This document shows positions 33,494-42,123 of a stretch of 61,973 bases of DNA, piece by piece. Under the pieces are notes generated by a model, which was given only the letters and a program-made list of their open reading frames with translations, searched no databases and was not told the DNA's origin. Source of the DNA: Vicinamibacterales bacterium (GTDB lineage: Bacteria; Acidobacteriota; Vicinamibacteria; Vicinamibacterales; UBA8438); the NCBI GenBank assembly GCA_958296065.1, contig CATQHX010000022.1, positions 1 through 61,973 on the forward strand, read 5' to 3'. Numbering within the stretch: position 1 is the first letter of the stretch; every line of letters starts with the position of its first letter. Position numbers and translations under genes: made by a program.

Positions 33494-34693
33494 ATGTCAC
33501 ACGCCAGCGGCCGACACTTCCTGCAGATTCCCGGACCGACGAACGTGCCCGAGCGCGTCCTGCGCGCGATGGCGGCCCCGACCATCGATCACCGCGGGCC
33601 CGCGTTTCGCGAGCTGACCCGCGAGGTGCTCGCCGGGATGGGAGTCGTCGTGCAGACCCGTCACCCGGTGGTGTTGTTTCCCGCGTCGGGGACCGGGGCG
33701 TGGGAGGCGGCGCTGGCCAACACGCTGTCGCCGGGCGACCGCGTGCTGATGGTCGAGACCGGGCACTTTGCGACGCTCTGGAAGGGCATCGCCACCCGGC
33801 TCGGGCTCGACCCGCTGTTCCTCCCCGGCGACTGGCGGCGCGGGGTGGACGCGGCGCAGGTCGAGGCCCGCTTGGCGGAGGACGGCGGGCACGCCGTCAA
33901 GGCGGTCTGCGTCGTGCACAACGAGACCTCGACCGGGGTCGCCAGCGATATCGCCGCCGTGCGTCGGGCTCTCGACGCCGCACGGCATCCGGCGCTCCTG
34001 ATGGTCGACACGATATCGTCGCTGGCGTCCATCGACTACCGGCACGACGAGTGGGGCGTCGACGTCACCGTCGGTGCTTCTCAGAAGGGGCTGATGCTGC
34101 CTCCCGGCCTCAGCTTCAACGCCGTTGGGGACAAGGCGCTCGCCGCGCACGCCACCGCCCGGCTGCCGCGCAGCTACTGGGACTGGGGACCCATCCTGGC
34201 CGCCAACGAGAAGGGCTTCTTCCCCTATACGCCGGCGACGAACCTGCTCTTCGGATTGCGAGAGGCGCTCCGCATGTTGCAGGCGGAGGGGCTCGACAAC
34301 GTCTTCGCCCGGCACGACCGGCACGCCGAGGCGACGCGCCGCGCGGTGCGGGCGTGGGGTCTCGAGCTGCTCTGCGTCAACCCCTCGGAGTACAGCTCGT
34401 CGCTTACCGCGGTACTGACGCCGGAGGGTCACGATGCCGGGCGGCTGCTCGACGTCATCCTCGACCGGTTCGACATGGCGCTCGGCGTGGGGCTCGGGAT
34501 TCTGGCCGGCAGGGTGTTCCGGATCGGTCATCTCGGTGACTTCAACGACCTGAGCCTGCTCGGGACGCTGGCCGGTGTCGAGATGGGCCTGGCGCTGGCG
34601 GGCGTCCCGCACGAGTCCGGCGGTGTCGGAGCCGCTCTGGGGCATCTCACCGAGTGCGCGCGGTCCGCGGCGGCCGAACCCGCGCCGGCGTAG
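33494..34693 (+). CDS. Alanine/serine-glyoxylate aminotransferase (class V)
   Basis: The protein has 399 residues. FLQIPGPTNVPERVLRAMA is the classic N-terminus of the AGT/SPT/SGAT group. FPASGTGAWEAAL binds PLP phosphate, VDTISSLASIDYRHDEWGVDV holds the PLP Asp, and K198 in GASQKGLMLPPGL forms the Schiff base. AGTs transfer an amino group from serine or alanine to glyoxylate, giving glycine. The neighbouring divergent gene encodes a glycolate-type oxidase, so the two could convert glycolate to glyoxylate to glycine. TAGATT ends 6 nt before the ATG, suggesting a leaderless message. Confidence 0.9.
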   Translation: MSHASGRHFLQIPGPTNVPERVLRAMAAPTIDHRGPAFRELTREVLAGMGVVVQTRHPVVLFPASGTGAWEAALANTLSPGDRVLMVETGHFATLWKGIATRLGLDPLFLPGDWRRGVDAAQVEARLAEDGGHAVKAVCVVHNETSTGVASDIAAVRRALDAARHPALLMVDTISSLASIDYRHDEWGVDVTVGASQKGLMLPPGLSFNAVGDKALAAHATARLPRSYWDWGPILAANEKGFFPYTPATNLLFGLREALRMLQAEGLDNVFARHDRHAEATRRAVRAWGLELLCVNPSEYSSSLTAVLTPEGHDAGRLLDVILDRFDMALGVGLGILAGRVFRIGHLGDFNDLSLLGTLAGVEMGLALAGVPHESGGVGAALGHLTECARSAAAEPAPA

Positions 34694-34762
34694 CGGGCGC
34701 GCGATTTCCGCACAAGCATCTCCATCGCATCGTTTGCGCCGAGGCCCGGAGGCACCGAATCG

Positions 34763-34776
34763 CGCGGGGCCCCGCG
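34763..34776. terminator. Palindromic GC hairpin between convergent genes
   Basis: CGCGGGGCCCCGCG is a perfect 14-bp palindrome in the 99-bp gap between the aminotransferase and the convergent AAA ATPase. The role as terminator is inferred from position; no T-run is present. Confidence 0.3.
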
Positions 34777-34792
34777 GCCATCCGGCGTACCG

Positions 34793-36142
34793 CTACATGC
34801 GGGACGGCGACGGCGTCGTGTGCGAGTGAGGTCGGTCACCGAGCAGCCAGCGGGCGGCGGGCGCCCAGGTCACGCCGACCGGAAGCGGTTGCCGTGGCGG
34901 TGAAGAATCGAGCGTCACGAGAAAGAGACGAGCGTCGTCGTGCGACTCGCCCGCCGACAGTAGTGCGCGGACCTCCCGTTCCCATGTCCGATCGTCGCTC
35001 GTCTCGAGGCAGACCTGGACGAGCAGCGGAGCTTCGCCGGGACGCCGGGCGCAGAAATCGACCTCCCAACCCTCCGGCGTACGGAGGTAGGAGACCTCCC
35101 AGCCGCGCCTTTCCAGCTCGAGCAGGACGGCGGTCTCGAGCGCGTGGCCCCGGGTGCTGCGGCCACCGCTTGCGAACAGCGGGATCAGTCCCGGGTCCAC
35201 GGGATACGCCTTGCGCGGATTGACCATCCGCCGGCGCTCGGATGCGGTGTGCAGGGAGACGGTGCGCACGAGAAAGGCATCCTCCAGGTAGCCGAGGTAG
35301 GCGTGCAGCGTGTCCTTGCCGATTCTCACCCCCTGAGACCGCAAGGTGTCGTACTGCTTCTTCACCGAGAATCCGCCGCCGGGGTTGGCCAGCAACTGTC
35401 GCTGCAGCCAGCGCAGCGCCAGCGGATTCGTAACCCCGTGTCGATCGATCACGTCGCGCAGCACGACGACGTCCACGTACCCGGCGAGCAACGCCGCCCG
35501 GTCTCGGGCGTCCGCGCCCTGCGCCTCGGGAAAGCCGCCCTCGACGAGATAGCGGCGCAGGCGCTGGTCGAGCGCCGCCGGCGCCGTGTCCTCCTCCGCT
35601 CGCCCGGGAGGTTCGTCCCCCGTGTGGCGCAACGCCTCGCGGAAGCTGAAGGGATGGACCAGCACCTCCATCGCCCGCCCGCGCAGGCTGGTGGCCACCT
35701 CCCGACTCAGGAGGCGGGCGGAAGAACCGGTGACGAACACTTCCACGCCGCCGGTGTCCATCAGGCGGCGGACCAGCCCCTCCCATCCCGGTACGTACTG
35801 GACTTCATCCAGGTACAGGGTGATGCCGTCGCCGGTATGGAGGCCCGGAAACCGGCGGGCGTGCTCCTCGATCAGCCAGCCGAGGTCTGCCACCGTGAGT
35901 CCGGCCAGCCGCTCGTCCTCGAGCAGGAGGAACAACTGCGACTCGGGGGGGGCGCCACGATGCAGGCGGGCCGAGCGGCACTGAGCGAGAAACGAGGTCT
36001 TGCCGCTGCGCCGTACGCCGATTATGGCGAACGCCTTGCCGGCAATCCCCGGAAGCCGTACGTCCCGGCGCGTGAGGTGCCGCGGGATGGCCGACAGCGA
36101 CTCTTCGAGCTTGGTGCGGAGGATTTCCCGCGATATTGTCAC
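34793..36142 (-). CDS. AAA ATPase with DUF4143 (COG1373-type)
   Basis: The protein has 449 residues. The Walker A motif IIGVRRSGKTSF is at about 40-51, and Walker B plus sensor are in ITLYLDEVQYVPGWEGLVRRL (about 107-128) and VFVTGSSARLLSREVATSLRGR. DUF4143 (about 195-330) includes YLVEGGFPEAQ and KKQYDTLRSQGVRIGKDTLHAYLGYLEDAFLVRTV. A C-terminal part, EVSYLRTPEGWEVDFCAR, resembles a restriction-like PD-(D/E)xK core (D and E in VDF). The family is scattered by horizontal transfer and functions are unsettled (mobile or defence-related ATPase). GTG at 36142 lies within a strong 31-bp dyad and has no Shine-Dalgarno. Its Met-less, dyad-bound start and isolated position suggest self-regulation. 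Confidence 0.82.
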   Translation of the reverse strand: MTISREILRTKLEESLSAIPRHLTRRDVRLPGIAGKAFAIIGVRRSGKTSFLAQCRSARLHRGAPPESQLFLLLEDERLAGLTVADLGWLIEEHARRFPGLHTGDGITLYLDEVQYVPGWEGLVRRLMDTGGVEVFVTGSSARLLSREVATSLRGRAMEVLVHPFSFREALRHTGDEPPGRAEEDTAPAALDQRLRRYLVEGGFPEAQGADARDRAALLAGYVDVVVLRDVIDRHGVTNPLALRWLQRQLLANPGGGFSVKKQYDTLRSQGVRIGKDTLHAYLGYLEDAFLVRTVSLHTASERRRMVNPRKAYPVDPGLIPLFASGGRSTRGHALETAVLLELERRGWEVSYLRTPEGWEVDFCARRPGEAPLLVQVCLETSDDRTWEREVRALLSAGESHDDARLFLVTLDSSPPRQPLPVGVTWAPAARWLLGDRPHSHTTPSPSRM

Positions 36143-36182
36143 TGCAGAAATGACAATATCGTCTAGTCGGTCACCCTGTAAA
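36131..36182 (-). promoter_or_regulatory. Promoter with perfect 11-bp dyad over the AAA/DUF4143 start
   Basis: CGATATTGTCA (36131-36141) and TGACAATATCG (36151-36161) are perfect inverted repeats with a 9-bp spacer. On the minus strand TTTACA (36182-36177), an 18-bp spacer and TATTGT (36158-36153) form a promoter whose -10 lies inside the dyad. The GTG start is 10 nt after the -10, and one dyad arm covers the first codons. A bound protein would block initiation of transcription. Confidence 0.6.
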
Positions 36183-36249
36183 GGACAAGTGGGAGGAAGG
36201 AGCCCGGTCGGGGCCCCTTCGGGTTCCCTTTCCCTCCTGCCGGACCCTT

Positions 36250-37908
36250 CTATTCCGCCCGCAGCGCGTAGACGAACAGCCCGTTGCCGGCGGCAACCGC
36301 GACGTACTGTCGGCCGTCGACGGCGTAGCTGATCGGCCCGTTGGCGATCATGCCGCCGAGCGTCTTCCGCCAGAGCAGCTCACCGTCCCGTGCGTCGAAG
36401 GCGTGGAAGTAGCCCTCCCGGTTGCCGGTGAAAAGTACGTCGGTGGCGGTCGTCAGGATGCCGCTGCTCGTGACGTCCGTCATCTCGTACTTCCAGGCCT
36501 GCTCGCCGGTGGCCGGATCGATGGCGATGACGGCGCCGGTGCCCGCGGATTCGGTCCAGGTGTTGATGGGACCGCGGGCGAGGCTCGGGAGCGCGCCACC
36601 CGGGACGGGCGGAGCCGGACGCCCGCCGAGGAACAGCCGTCCCTCCTCGTACTCGGCTTCCTGCGCCTCGAAGACCGAGCCGTAGCCTTCCCAGGCCGAG
36701 AGGTAGAAGAGCCGCGTCGAGGGGCTGTAGGACGGGGAGTACCAATTGGTGCCGCCCTGCACGCCGGGATACGTTGTGGCGCCCGGTTCCTGCGGAATGA
36801 AGATCGGCCGCCCGTTGTCGTCGAGCCCCTCCGCCCAGGTCTGATCGATGAACGCCTGCCCGTTGATGAACCGTCCGGTCTCGCGGTCGAGCACGTAGAA
36901 GAAGCCGTTGCGGTTGCCCCAGAGCATCAGCTTCAGCGTGCCGCCGTCCTGGGTCGGGAAGTCGGCGAGCACGGGTACCTGCACCGAGTCGTAGTCGTAC
37001 GGATCGTTGGGCGTGAACTGGAAGTACCACTCCAGCTCCCCGGTGTCGGGGTCGAGCGCGACGACGGAGTCCGAATAGAGGTTGTCTCCGGGCCGCTGCG
37101 CCGGGTTCCAGTCGGGGCCGGGATTGCCGATGCCCCAGTAGATGAGGTCGACGTCGGGGTCGTACGAGCCGGTGATCCAGGCCGAGGCCCCGCCGTAGCG
37201 CCAGTCGTCGCCCTCCCAGGTGTCGTGGCCGGGCTCACCCGGTCCCGGGATGGTGTAGAACCGCCACTCCTCCTCGCCGGTCTCGGGGTCGTAGGCAGAG
37301 ATGAAGCCGCGGATGCCGTACTCGCCGCCGGCGACGCTGACGATCACCTTGTCCTTGACGATGAGCGGCGCGAGCGTCAGCGCGTAGCCGGCGCCGGGGT
37401 CGGCGACGCTGGTCTGCCAGATCGGCCGGCCGCTCACCGCGTCGATGGCGATGAGCTGCGCGTCGATGGTGCCCATGAAGAGCGTCTCGCCGAGGATCGC
37501 CACCCCGCGGTTGACGCGGCCGCAGCAGGGCCGCGACTCCTGCGACGGGGTGTACTCGTAGCGCCAGAAGACGCGGCCGAGCTCCGCGTCGAGCGCGAGC
37601 ACGGTGTTGGGCGCCTCGGTGATGTACATGATGCCGTCCACCACGAGCGGCGTCGTCTGGAAGACCTGCAGCGACTGCGCCTGGAAGACCCATTGCAAAT
37701 CGAGGCGGTCGACGTTGTCGACGGTGATCTGGTCGAGGGTCGTATGGCGGTCGCTGTTGTAGTTGCCGGAGTAGGTGAGCCAGTTGTGCGGCTCGTCGTC
37801 GGCGTTGAGCAGCCGCTCGAAGGTCACCTGCGCGCCCAGCGGCTGCGGTAGCAGCACGGCGAGCGTCAGGGCTGCGAGCGTCAGGGTGGTGAGCGTCGGG
37901 CGGGTCAT
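36250..37908 (-). CDS. PQQ-dependent alcohol dehydrogenase (DxD type)
   Basis: The protein has 552 residues. A signal peptide (1-26, LGAQ) is followed by an eight-bladed propeller. The adjacent Cys pair C128-C129 (RPCCGRVNRG) is the vicinal disulfide of quinoprotein alcohol dehydrogenases. D305 in TPNDPYDYDSVQ is the catalytic Asp and D307, two residues on, is the extra Asp seen in lanthanide-dependent XoxF/PedH enzymes. Propeller tryptophan-docking repeats are visible (LDPDTGELEWYF, IDPATGEQAWKYEM). It oxidises alcohols or aldehydes in the periplasm. The start overlaps the stop of the preceding cytochrome c gene by 4 bp, so the pair is one operon in which the cytochrome is the likely electron acceptor. 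Confidence 0.87.
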   Translation of the reverse strand: MTRPTLTTLTLAALTLAVLLPQPLGAQVTFERLLNADDEPHNWLTYSGNYNSDRHTTLDQITVDNVDRLDLQWVFQAQSLQVFQTTPLVVDGIMYITEAPNTVLALDAELGRVFWRYEYTPSQESRPCCGRVNRGVAILGETLFMGTIDAQLIAIDAVSGRPIWQTSVADPGAGYALTLAPLIVKDKVIVSVAGGEYGIRGFISAYDPETGEEEWRFYTIPGPGEPGHDTWEGDDWRYGGASAWITGSYDPDVDLIYWGIGNPGPDWNPAQRPGDNLYSDSVVALDPDTGELEWYFQFTPNDPYDYDSVQVPVLADFPTQDGGTLKLMLWGNRNGFFYVLDRETGRFINGQAFIDQTWAEGLDDNGRPIFIPQEPGATTYPGVQGGTNWYSPSYSPSTRLFYLSAWEGYGSVFEAQEAEYEEGRLFLGGRPAPPVPGGALPSLARGPINTWTESAGTGAVIAIDPATGEQAWKYEMTDVTSSGILTTATDVLFTGNREGYFHAFDARDGELLWRKTLGGMIANGPISYAVDGRQYVAVAAGNGLFVYALRAE

Positions 37909-38699
37909 CGGTTCATCCCCTTCAAGGTCAGGAGGAACGCCAGGACGTCGGCGCGTTCCTGCTCGGTCAGCGTCTCGGCGTAGGAAGGCATCGGCGACGT
38001 CGTGATCACCGTGTACTCGCTCAGGTCGTCCTTGACGAGCGAGACGAGACGCTCGTTCTCGTCGACGAGCTGCACCGTGTAGGTGTCCTCGTTCAGCCGC
38101 CGTCCCGAGTAGACGGTGCCGTCGTTGTCCACGGCGCGGATGCTGCGGTTGCGGGGCAGCATCGCGCTCGTCGGATCGACGAGCGACTCGGCCAGGGAGC
38201 CTGCGGTGCGCGCGGCGCCGATGTCGGTCAGGTCGGGGGCGATCCGCGATCCATCACCGCCGATCCGGTGGCAGCTCGCGCAGTCTCCCTTGCCCCGGTA
38301 GAGCGCCTCGCCGCTGGCGGCGTCACCCACCGTCACGTCGCTCGGATCGAAGTCGCCCATCGTGCGCAGATAGGCAACCAGGCCGGCGAGCTCGGACGCG
38401 GTGTAGTCGCCGGGCGGCATCGCGGTGTCGGGGATCCCGGCGCTGATGATGCGCATCAGGTCCTGGTCGGAGCCGGCCGAGCGGAACTGGCCGCTGCGGA
38501 GGCTCACGCCGTCGACGGCGTCGCCGTCGGGGCCGTGACACGCGACGCAGGTCTCGCCGTAGACCTGCATGCCGTAGTTGATGTCGGCCTGCGCGTACTC
38601 GCCCGCGTGCGTCTGCTGGGCTGCCGCGCCGTTCGCGGTCAGCAACCCGGCCGCCGCCAGTAGCGCCGCGGCGCCCCATCCGTGTCCACCTCGTTGCAC
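37905..38699 (-). CDS. Exported diheme cytochrome c
   Basis: The protein has 264 residues. The GTG start (GGAGGG upstream) begins a signal peptide of about 27 residues (NGAAAQQ). Two CxxCH haem sites are present: C51-H55 (CVACH) and C140-H144 (CASCH). Likely axial Met ligands are in AMPPGDY and SPMPSYAE. The second half has the pattern of large-periplasm cytochromes with MLPRNRSIRAVDNDGTVYSGRRLNEDTYTVQLVDENERL, a sensor- or propeller-associated insert. It overlaps the PQQ dehydrogenase start as ATGA, so it is predicted to take electrons from that enzyme. Confidence 0.88.
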   Translation of the reverse strand: MQRGGHGWGAAALLAAAGLLTANGAAAQQTHAGEYAQADINYGMQVYGETCVACHGPDGDAVDGVSLRSGQFRSAGSDQDLMRIISAGIPDTAMPPGDYTASELAGLVAYLRTMGDFDPSDVTVGDAASGEALYRGKGDCASCHRIGGDGSRIAPDLTDIGAARTAGSLAESLVDPTSAMLPRNRSIRAVDNDGTVYSGRRLNEDTYTVQLVDENERLVSLVKDDLSEYTVITTSPMPSYAETLTEQERADVLAFLLTLKGMNR

Positions 38700-38843
38700 G
38701 CCGTCCCTCCTTGGTGTCTACTGCTCGATCCACCGCCGAGCCCCGACATTGTAGCCGCTCGGCGGCGTCCGCGCGCTTGTTCCGGCGTGCCCCGCTGGCG
38801 TTCGCAAGTCTCGCTGGCGGCGCCGCCGAGCGCCGCCGCGCGC

Positions 38844-38849
38844 TATGCT
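38844..38849 (+). promoter_or_regulatory. -10 box for leaderless acetamidase mRNA
   Basis: TATGCT ends 7 nt before the ATG at 38857. The alternative ATG at 38845 lies inside this box, which argues for the later start. Confidence 0.45.
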
Positions 38850-38856
38850 GAGCGTC

Positions 38857-39999
38857 ATGCATCCACACACAAGCTCGCCGTTCGTCGTCCTGTTGCTGGC
38901 CGCCACCGTCGTGTTCGCCGCGTCGGGTTCCGTGCCGGCTCAGGAGTCCGCTCCGGATCACGTCCTGCGGTCGACTCCCGAGAACCTCGTCTGGGGCTGG
39001 TATCCCATCGACCGCGCACCAGTGCTGACGATCCGGTCCGGCGACACGGTGCGCATCGACACGCTCAGCCACGCCGGCACCACGCAGGCGGAGGAACCCG
39101 TGGAGTATCTGGGCGAGTTCGGGGTGGCGCCGGACGAGGTGCTGGACGACGTCGTCGACTTCTGGCGCACCCGCCCGGACCGGCCGCGCGAAGGACGCAG
39201 CGGGCACGTCATCACCGGGCCGATCTACATCGACGGCGCCGAGCCGGGAGACCTGCTCGAGGTGCAGATCCTGTCCGTCCGCACTCGGGCGCTCTACGGC
39301 ATCAACAACACCGGCCCGACGAGCGGCGTCTTCGGTTCCGGCTATCCGGGCACCTCGGCGGAGGACGAGCCGATGGACATGCCGGCGATGCGGCACTTGA
39401 TCCGGACCGGAGAAGCGGACGGGCGCGAGGTGGCCTTCTTCGCCGACGGCATCCAGGTGCCGCTGGCGCCGTTCATGGGGGTCATGGCGGTGGCGCCGGA
39501 GAACCCGACGGTCGGCCAGCCCGGGGTCACGGTGCCCGGCGTGCAAGCATCGCGGCCGCCGGGGCCGTTCGGCGGCAACCTCGATGTCAAGGACCTCGCC
39601 GCCGGCAGTACGCTCTACCTGCCGGTCTTCCACGCCGGCGCGCGCTTCTACGTCGGAGATCCTCACTCCGTGCAGGGCGACGGCGAAGTCAGCGGGACGG
39701 CCATCGAGCAGTCGCTGAGCGGCGACTTTCGCTTCGTCCTCCACAAGGGGCAGACCATCGCGGGACCGCGGGCCGAGAACGGGACGCACCACATCCTGAT
39801 GGGCATAGACCTCGATCTCGACCGGGCCCTGCGCAAGGCGGTGGTCGCGACCGTCGATTTCCTCGTCGAGGAGCGGGGGCTGAGCCGCTCGCAGGCTTTC
39901 TCGCTGGCCAGCATCGCGGTCGACTTCCGGGTTGCCGAGGCAGTCGACCTCACACAGGTGGTGACGGCGTTCGTGCCGAAGGCGATCTTCCAGGAGTGA
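38857..39999 (+). CDS. Exported acetamidase/formamidase family hydrolase
   Basis: The protein has 380 residues. A signal peptide (about 1-29, SVPAQE) precedes an FmdA_AmdA fold. Motifs include VLTIRSGDTVRIDTLSHAG, GHVITGPIYIDGAEPGDLLEVQIL, FGGNLDVKDLAAGSTLYLPVFHAGARFYVGDPHSVQGDGEVSGTAIE and a C-terminal AVDLTQVVTAFVPKAIF. The His and Asp pattern of VGDPHSVQGDGE is that of zinc-dependent formamidase-like enzymes that hydrolyse short amides to ammonia and acids. Export is typical of acidobacterial and planctomycete relatives. ATG 38857 is selected over 38845 on leaderless -10 geometry. It diverges from the PQQ/cytochrome operon. Confidence 0.85.
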   Translation: MHPHTSSPFVVLLLAATVVFAASGSVPAQESAPDHVLRSTPENLVWGWYPIDRAPVLTIRSGDTVRIDTLSHAGTTQAEEPVEYLGEFGVAPDEVLDDVVDFWRTRPDRPREGRSGHVITGPIYIDGAEPGDLLEVQILSVRTRALYGINNTGPTSGVFGSGYPGTSAEDEPMDMPAMRHLIRTGEADGREVAFFADGIQVPLAPFMGVMAVAPENPTVGQPGVTVPGVQASRPPGPFGGNLDVKDLAAGSTLYLPVFHAGARFYVGDPHSVQGDGEVSGTAIEQSLSGDFRFVLHKGQTIAGPRAENGTHHILMGIDLDLDRALRKAVVATVDFLVEERGLSRSQAFSLASIAVDFRVAEAVDLTQVVTAFVPKAIFQE

Positions 40000-40056
40000 T
40001 CGACATATGTGATCGACGTTGGCGTGGGTGTCTGAGGTGGAAGAACGTGTACGCAC

Positions 40057-40086
40057 TTGACCGGGTGGGTCAGGACCGCGTAGCCT
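40057..40086 (+). promoter_or_regulatory. Promoter for the coiled-coil gene
   Basis: TTGACC (40057-40062), an 18-bp spacer and TAGCCT (40081-40086) precede the GTG at 40093 by 6 nt. This is the only leaderless candidate here with a clear -35. A nearby direct repeat, GTGATCGACA/GTGATCGACG, lies at 39996-40019. Confidence 0.45.
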
Positions 40087-40092
40087 GGATGC

Positions 40093-40464
40093 GTGGCGTT
40101 CGATTGGGCGACGGTGACGTCCGTGGCTGGCGTGCTTTTTGCCGGTCTTGCCATCCTGAACCGGCGCATGGACCGCAGATTCGACGCGGTCGACCGTCGA
40201 TTCGAACTTGTCGACCGGAAGTTCGAGTCCATCGACCGCACGTTCGACCATCGATTCGAGATCGTCGAACAGCAACTCCGCACCATGGCGCAGGACATCG
40301 GGAACCTGCGTCAGGATGCAGGCCGCCTGCAGGGCTTGGTCGAACGCGCGTACGAACCCGAACGCCTCGCACGGACGAGCGTCCAGGTGAGGGAGCAACA
40401 TCCCGCGTACGGCGACGCACCACCTGTTTCGGGCGGACCGGGCGGTGAGGAGCCGGAGTCCTGA
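40093..40464 (+). CDS. Small membrane-anchored coiled-coil protein
   Basis: The protein has 123 residues. A single helix (about 7-22, TSVAGVLFAGLAIL) is followed by a long coiled coil with a repeated 7-residue pattern: DRRFDAVDRRFELVDRKFESIDRTFDHRFEIVEQQL (about 27-62). The tail is acidic and Gly/Pro-rich. Such N-terminally anchored coils occur in phage holin-associated and DUF1640-like small proteins, but I do not assign a family. It lies 6 bp from the convergent PQQ dehydrogenase and has no visible partner. The GTG start is preferred because of the upstream promoter geometry. Confidence 0.7.
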   Translation: MAFDWATVTSVAGVLFAGLAILNRRMDRRFDAVDRRFELVDRKFESIDRTFDHRFEIVEQQLRTMAQDIGNLRQDAGRLQGLVERAYEPERLARTSVQVREQHPAYGDAPPVSGGPGGEEPES

Positions 40465-40470
40465 AGGCGT

Positions 40471-42123
40471 CTAGTCTGGCAGCGTGAACGCGAAGATCGC
40501 GTTGCCGGCGGCGATCGCCACATGCTGCCGTCCGTCGACGGCGAAGGCCATCGGCCCGGCGTGCACCCGCCCGCCGATGTTCCTGAACCACAACTCCTCG
40601 CCGGTCTCGGCGTCGAGTGCGAAGAAGAACCCGTCCGCCGTCCCGCCGAAGACCAGATCGCCGGCGGTCGACAGCAGTCCCGACGTCGTCCGCGAGTCCA
40701 CCGGGAACTCCCAGCGCAGGTCGCCGGTCTGCGGCTCGATGGCGCGCACGGCGCGCACGTAGTTCTCCAGCGGCTCCGGCGATTCGCCGCCGCCGGCGCG
40801 GTAGCTCTGGCCCTCCTGATACTCGACCGGCCGGATGAAGTAGCGCGTCTCGGCGTCGTAGGCCATCACGTAGATGAGATCGGTGCGCGGGCTGTAGGTG
40901 GGCGACCACCAGTTCGAGCCGCCAGTGATGGCGGGGGCGACCACGGTGCCCTCCGGTGACGGCTCCATGCCCGGCACCAGGATGGGCCGGCCGTCCTCGT
41001 CGAGTCCCTCGGCCCACGTCTGCCGGGCGTAGGGCTCGCCAAGGAGGAACTCGCCGGTCTCGCGGTCGAGCACGTAGAAGAACGCGTTGCGGTTCGGGAA
41101 GAGCATCAGCTTGCGCTCTTCGCCGCCGAAGGTCGTGTCGGCCAGGATCGGGATCTGCGTCGAGTCCCAGTCGTGGATGTCGTGCGGCGTGAACTGGAAG
41201 TACCACTTCATCTCGCCGGTGTCGGCGTCGAGAGCCACCACCGAGTCGGAGTAGAGGTTGTCGCCCTCGCGCACCGTGCCGTCGTAGTCCGGGCCGGGGT
41301 TGCCGGTGCCCCAGTACAGGAGGTTCAGCTCGGGGTCGTAGGAACCGGTCATCCATGTCGCCGCCCCGCCGGTGCGCCAGGAGTCGCCCGACCACGAGCG
41401 GTTGTCGGGATGGTCCGGGCCCGGGGTCGTGTAGAACCGCCACGCGCGCTCCCCGCTGTCGAGGTCGTAGGCGTCGACCACGCCCCGAATGCCGTACTCG
41501 CCCCCCGCCACCCCGGTGAACACCTTGTCGCCGACGATGAGCGGCGCGGCGGTCTTGCTGTAGCCCGCCGACGCCTCGTGCACCTCGGTCTCCCACACCA
41601 CGCTGCCGGTGCGGGCGTCGAGCGCCACCAGGTGCGCGTCCAGGGTGCTCATGATCACCCGGTCGTCCTGCACGGCCACGCCGCGGTTGTTGCGGCCGCA
41701 GCAGATGATGATCTCGTCGGGCAACTGGTGCTCGTAGCGCCAGTAGGGACGGCCGGTGGCCGCGTCGACCGCGATTACGGTGCTCGGCGATTCGGTGATG
41801 TACATCACCCCGTCGACCACCAGCGGCGTCGTCTCGGCGCGGTCGAGGACCGCGAGCTGATAGACCCAGGCAATCTCCAGGCCGGCGACGTTGCCTCGAT
41901 CGATCTCGTCGAGGCGGGTGTAGCGCTGGGCCTTGTAGTTGCCCGAGTACATCAGCCAGTTGTGCGGCTCGTCCTCCGCGTTGAGCAGGCGCTCGGCGGT
42001 GACCGGCGCGAACACCGGCGCCTCTTGCTGGCCGGACTGCGTCTGCGCATGCGCCGGAGCCGCCAGGAGGGCGCCCATCCCCAGCAGAAGGGTGGCTGCA
42101 ATCAGGCAACGTTGGATCGTCAT
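40471..42123 (-). CDS. PQQ-dependent alcohol dehydrogenase (second, DxD type)
   Basis: The protein has 550 residues. A signal peptide (about 1-26, AHAQ) precedes the quinoprotein propeller. The Cys pair C141-C142 is in IIICCGRNNRG. D318 in FTPHDIHDWDSTQ is the catalytic Asp and D320 is the extra Asp associated with lanthanide use. It resembles the enzyme at 36250-37908 over the whole chain (both have LLNAEDEPHNWL-like N-termini and NPGPDxxxxxREGDNLYSDSVVALD), so these are paralogs. No cytochrome gene is beside this copy. The ATG at 42123 is chosen over an in-frame start 36 bp upstream because the signal peptide begins there. Confidence 0.86.
   Translation of the reverse strand: MTIQRCLIAATLLLGMGALLAAPAHAQTQSGQQEAPVFAPVTAERLLNAEDEPHNWLMYSGNYKAQRYTRLDEIDRGNVAGLEIAWVYQLAVLDRAETTPLVVDGVMYITESPSTVIAVDAATGRPYWRYEHQLPDEIIICCGRNNRGVAVQDDRVIMSTLDAHLVALDARTGSVVWETEVHEASAGYSKTAAPLIVGDKVFTGVAGGEYGIRGVVDAYDLDSGERAWRFYTTPGPDHPDNRSWSGDSWRTGGAATWMTGSYDPELNLLYWGTGNPGPDYDGTVREGDNLYSDSVVALDADTGEMKWYFQFTPHDIHDWDSTQIPILADTTFGGEERKLMLFPNRNAFFYVLDRETGEFLLGEPYARQTWAEGLDEDGRPILVPGMEPSPEGTVVAPAITGGSNWWSPTYSPRTDLIYVMAYDAETRYFIRPVEYQEGQSYRAGGGESPEPLENYVRAVRAIEPQTGDLRWEFPVDSRTTSGLLSTAGDLVFGGTADGFFFALDAETGEELWFRNIGGRVHAGPMAFAVDGRQHVAIAAGNAIFAFTLPD

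Noticed and set aside
39996..40019. GTGATCGACA direct repeat as mobile-element end
   Set aside because: Only two imperfect 10-bp copies with no inverted ends or coding content; likely chance or local slippage.
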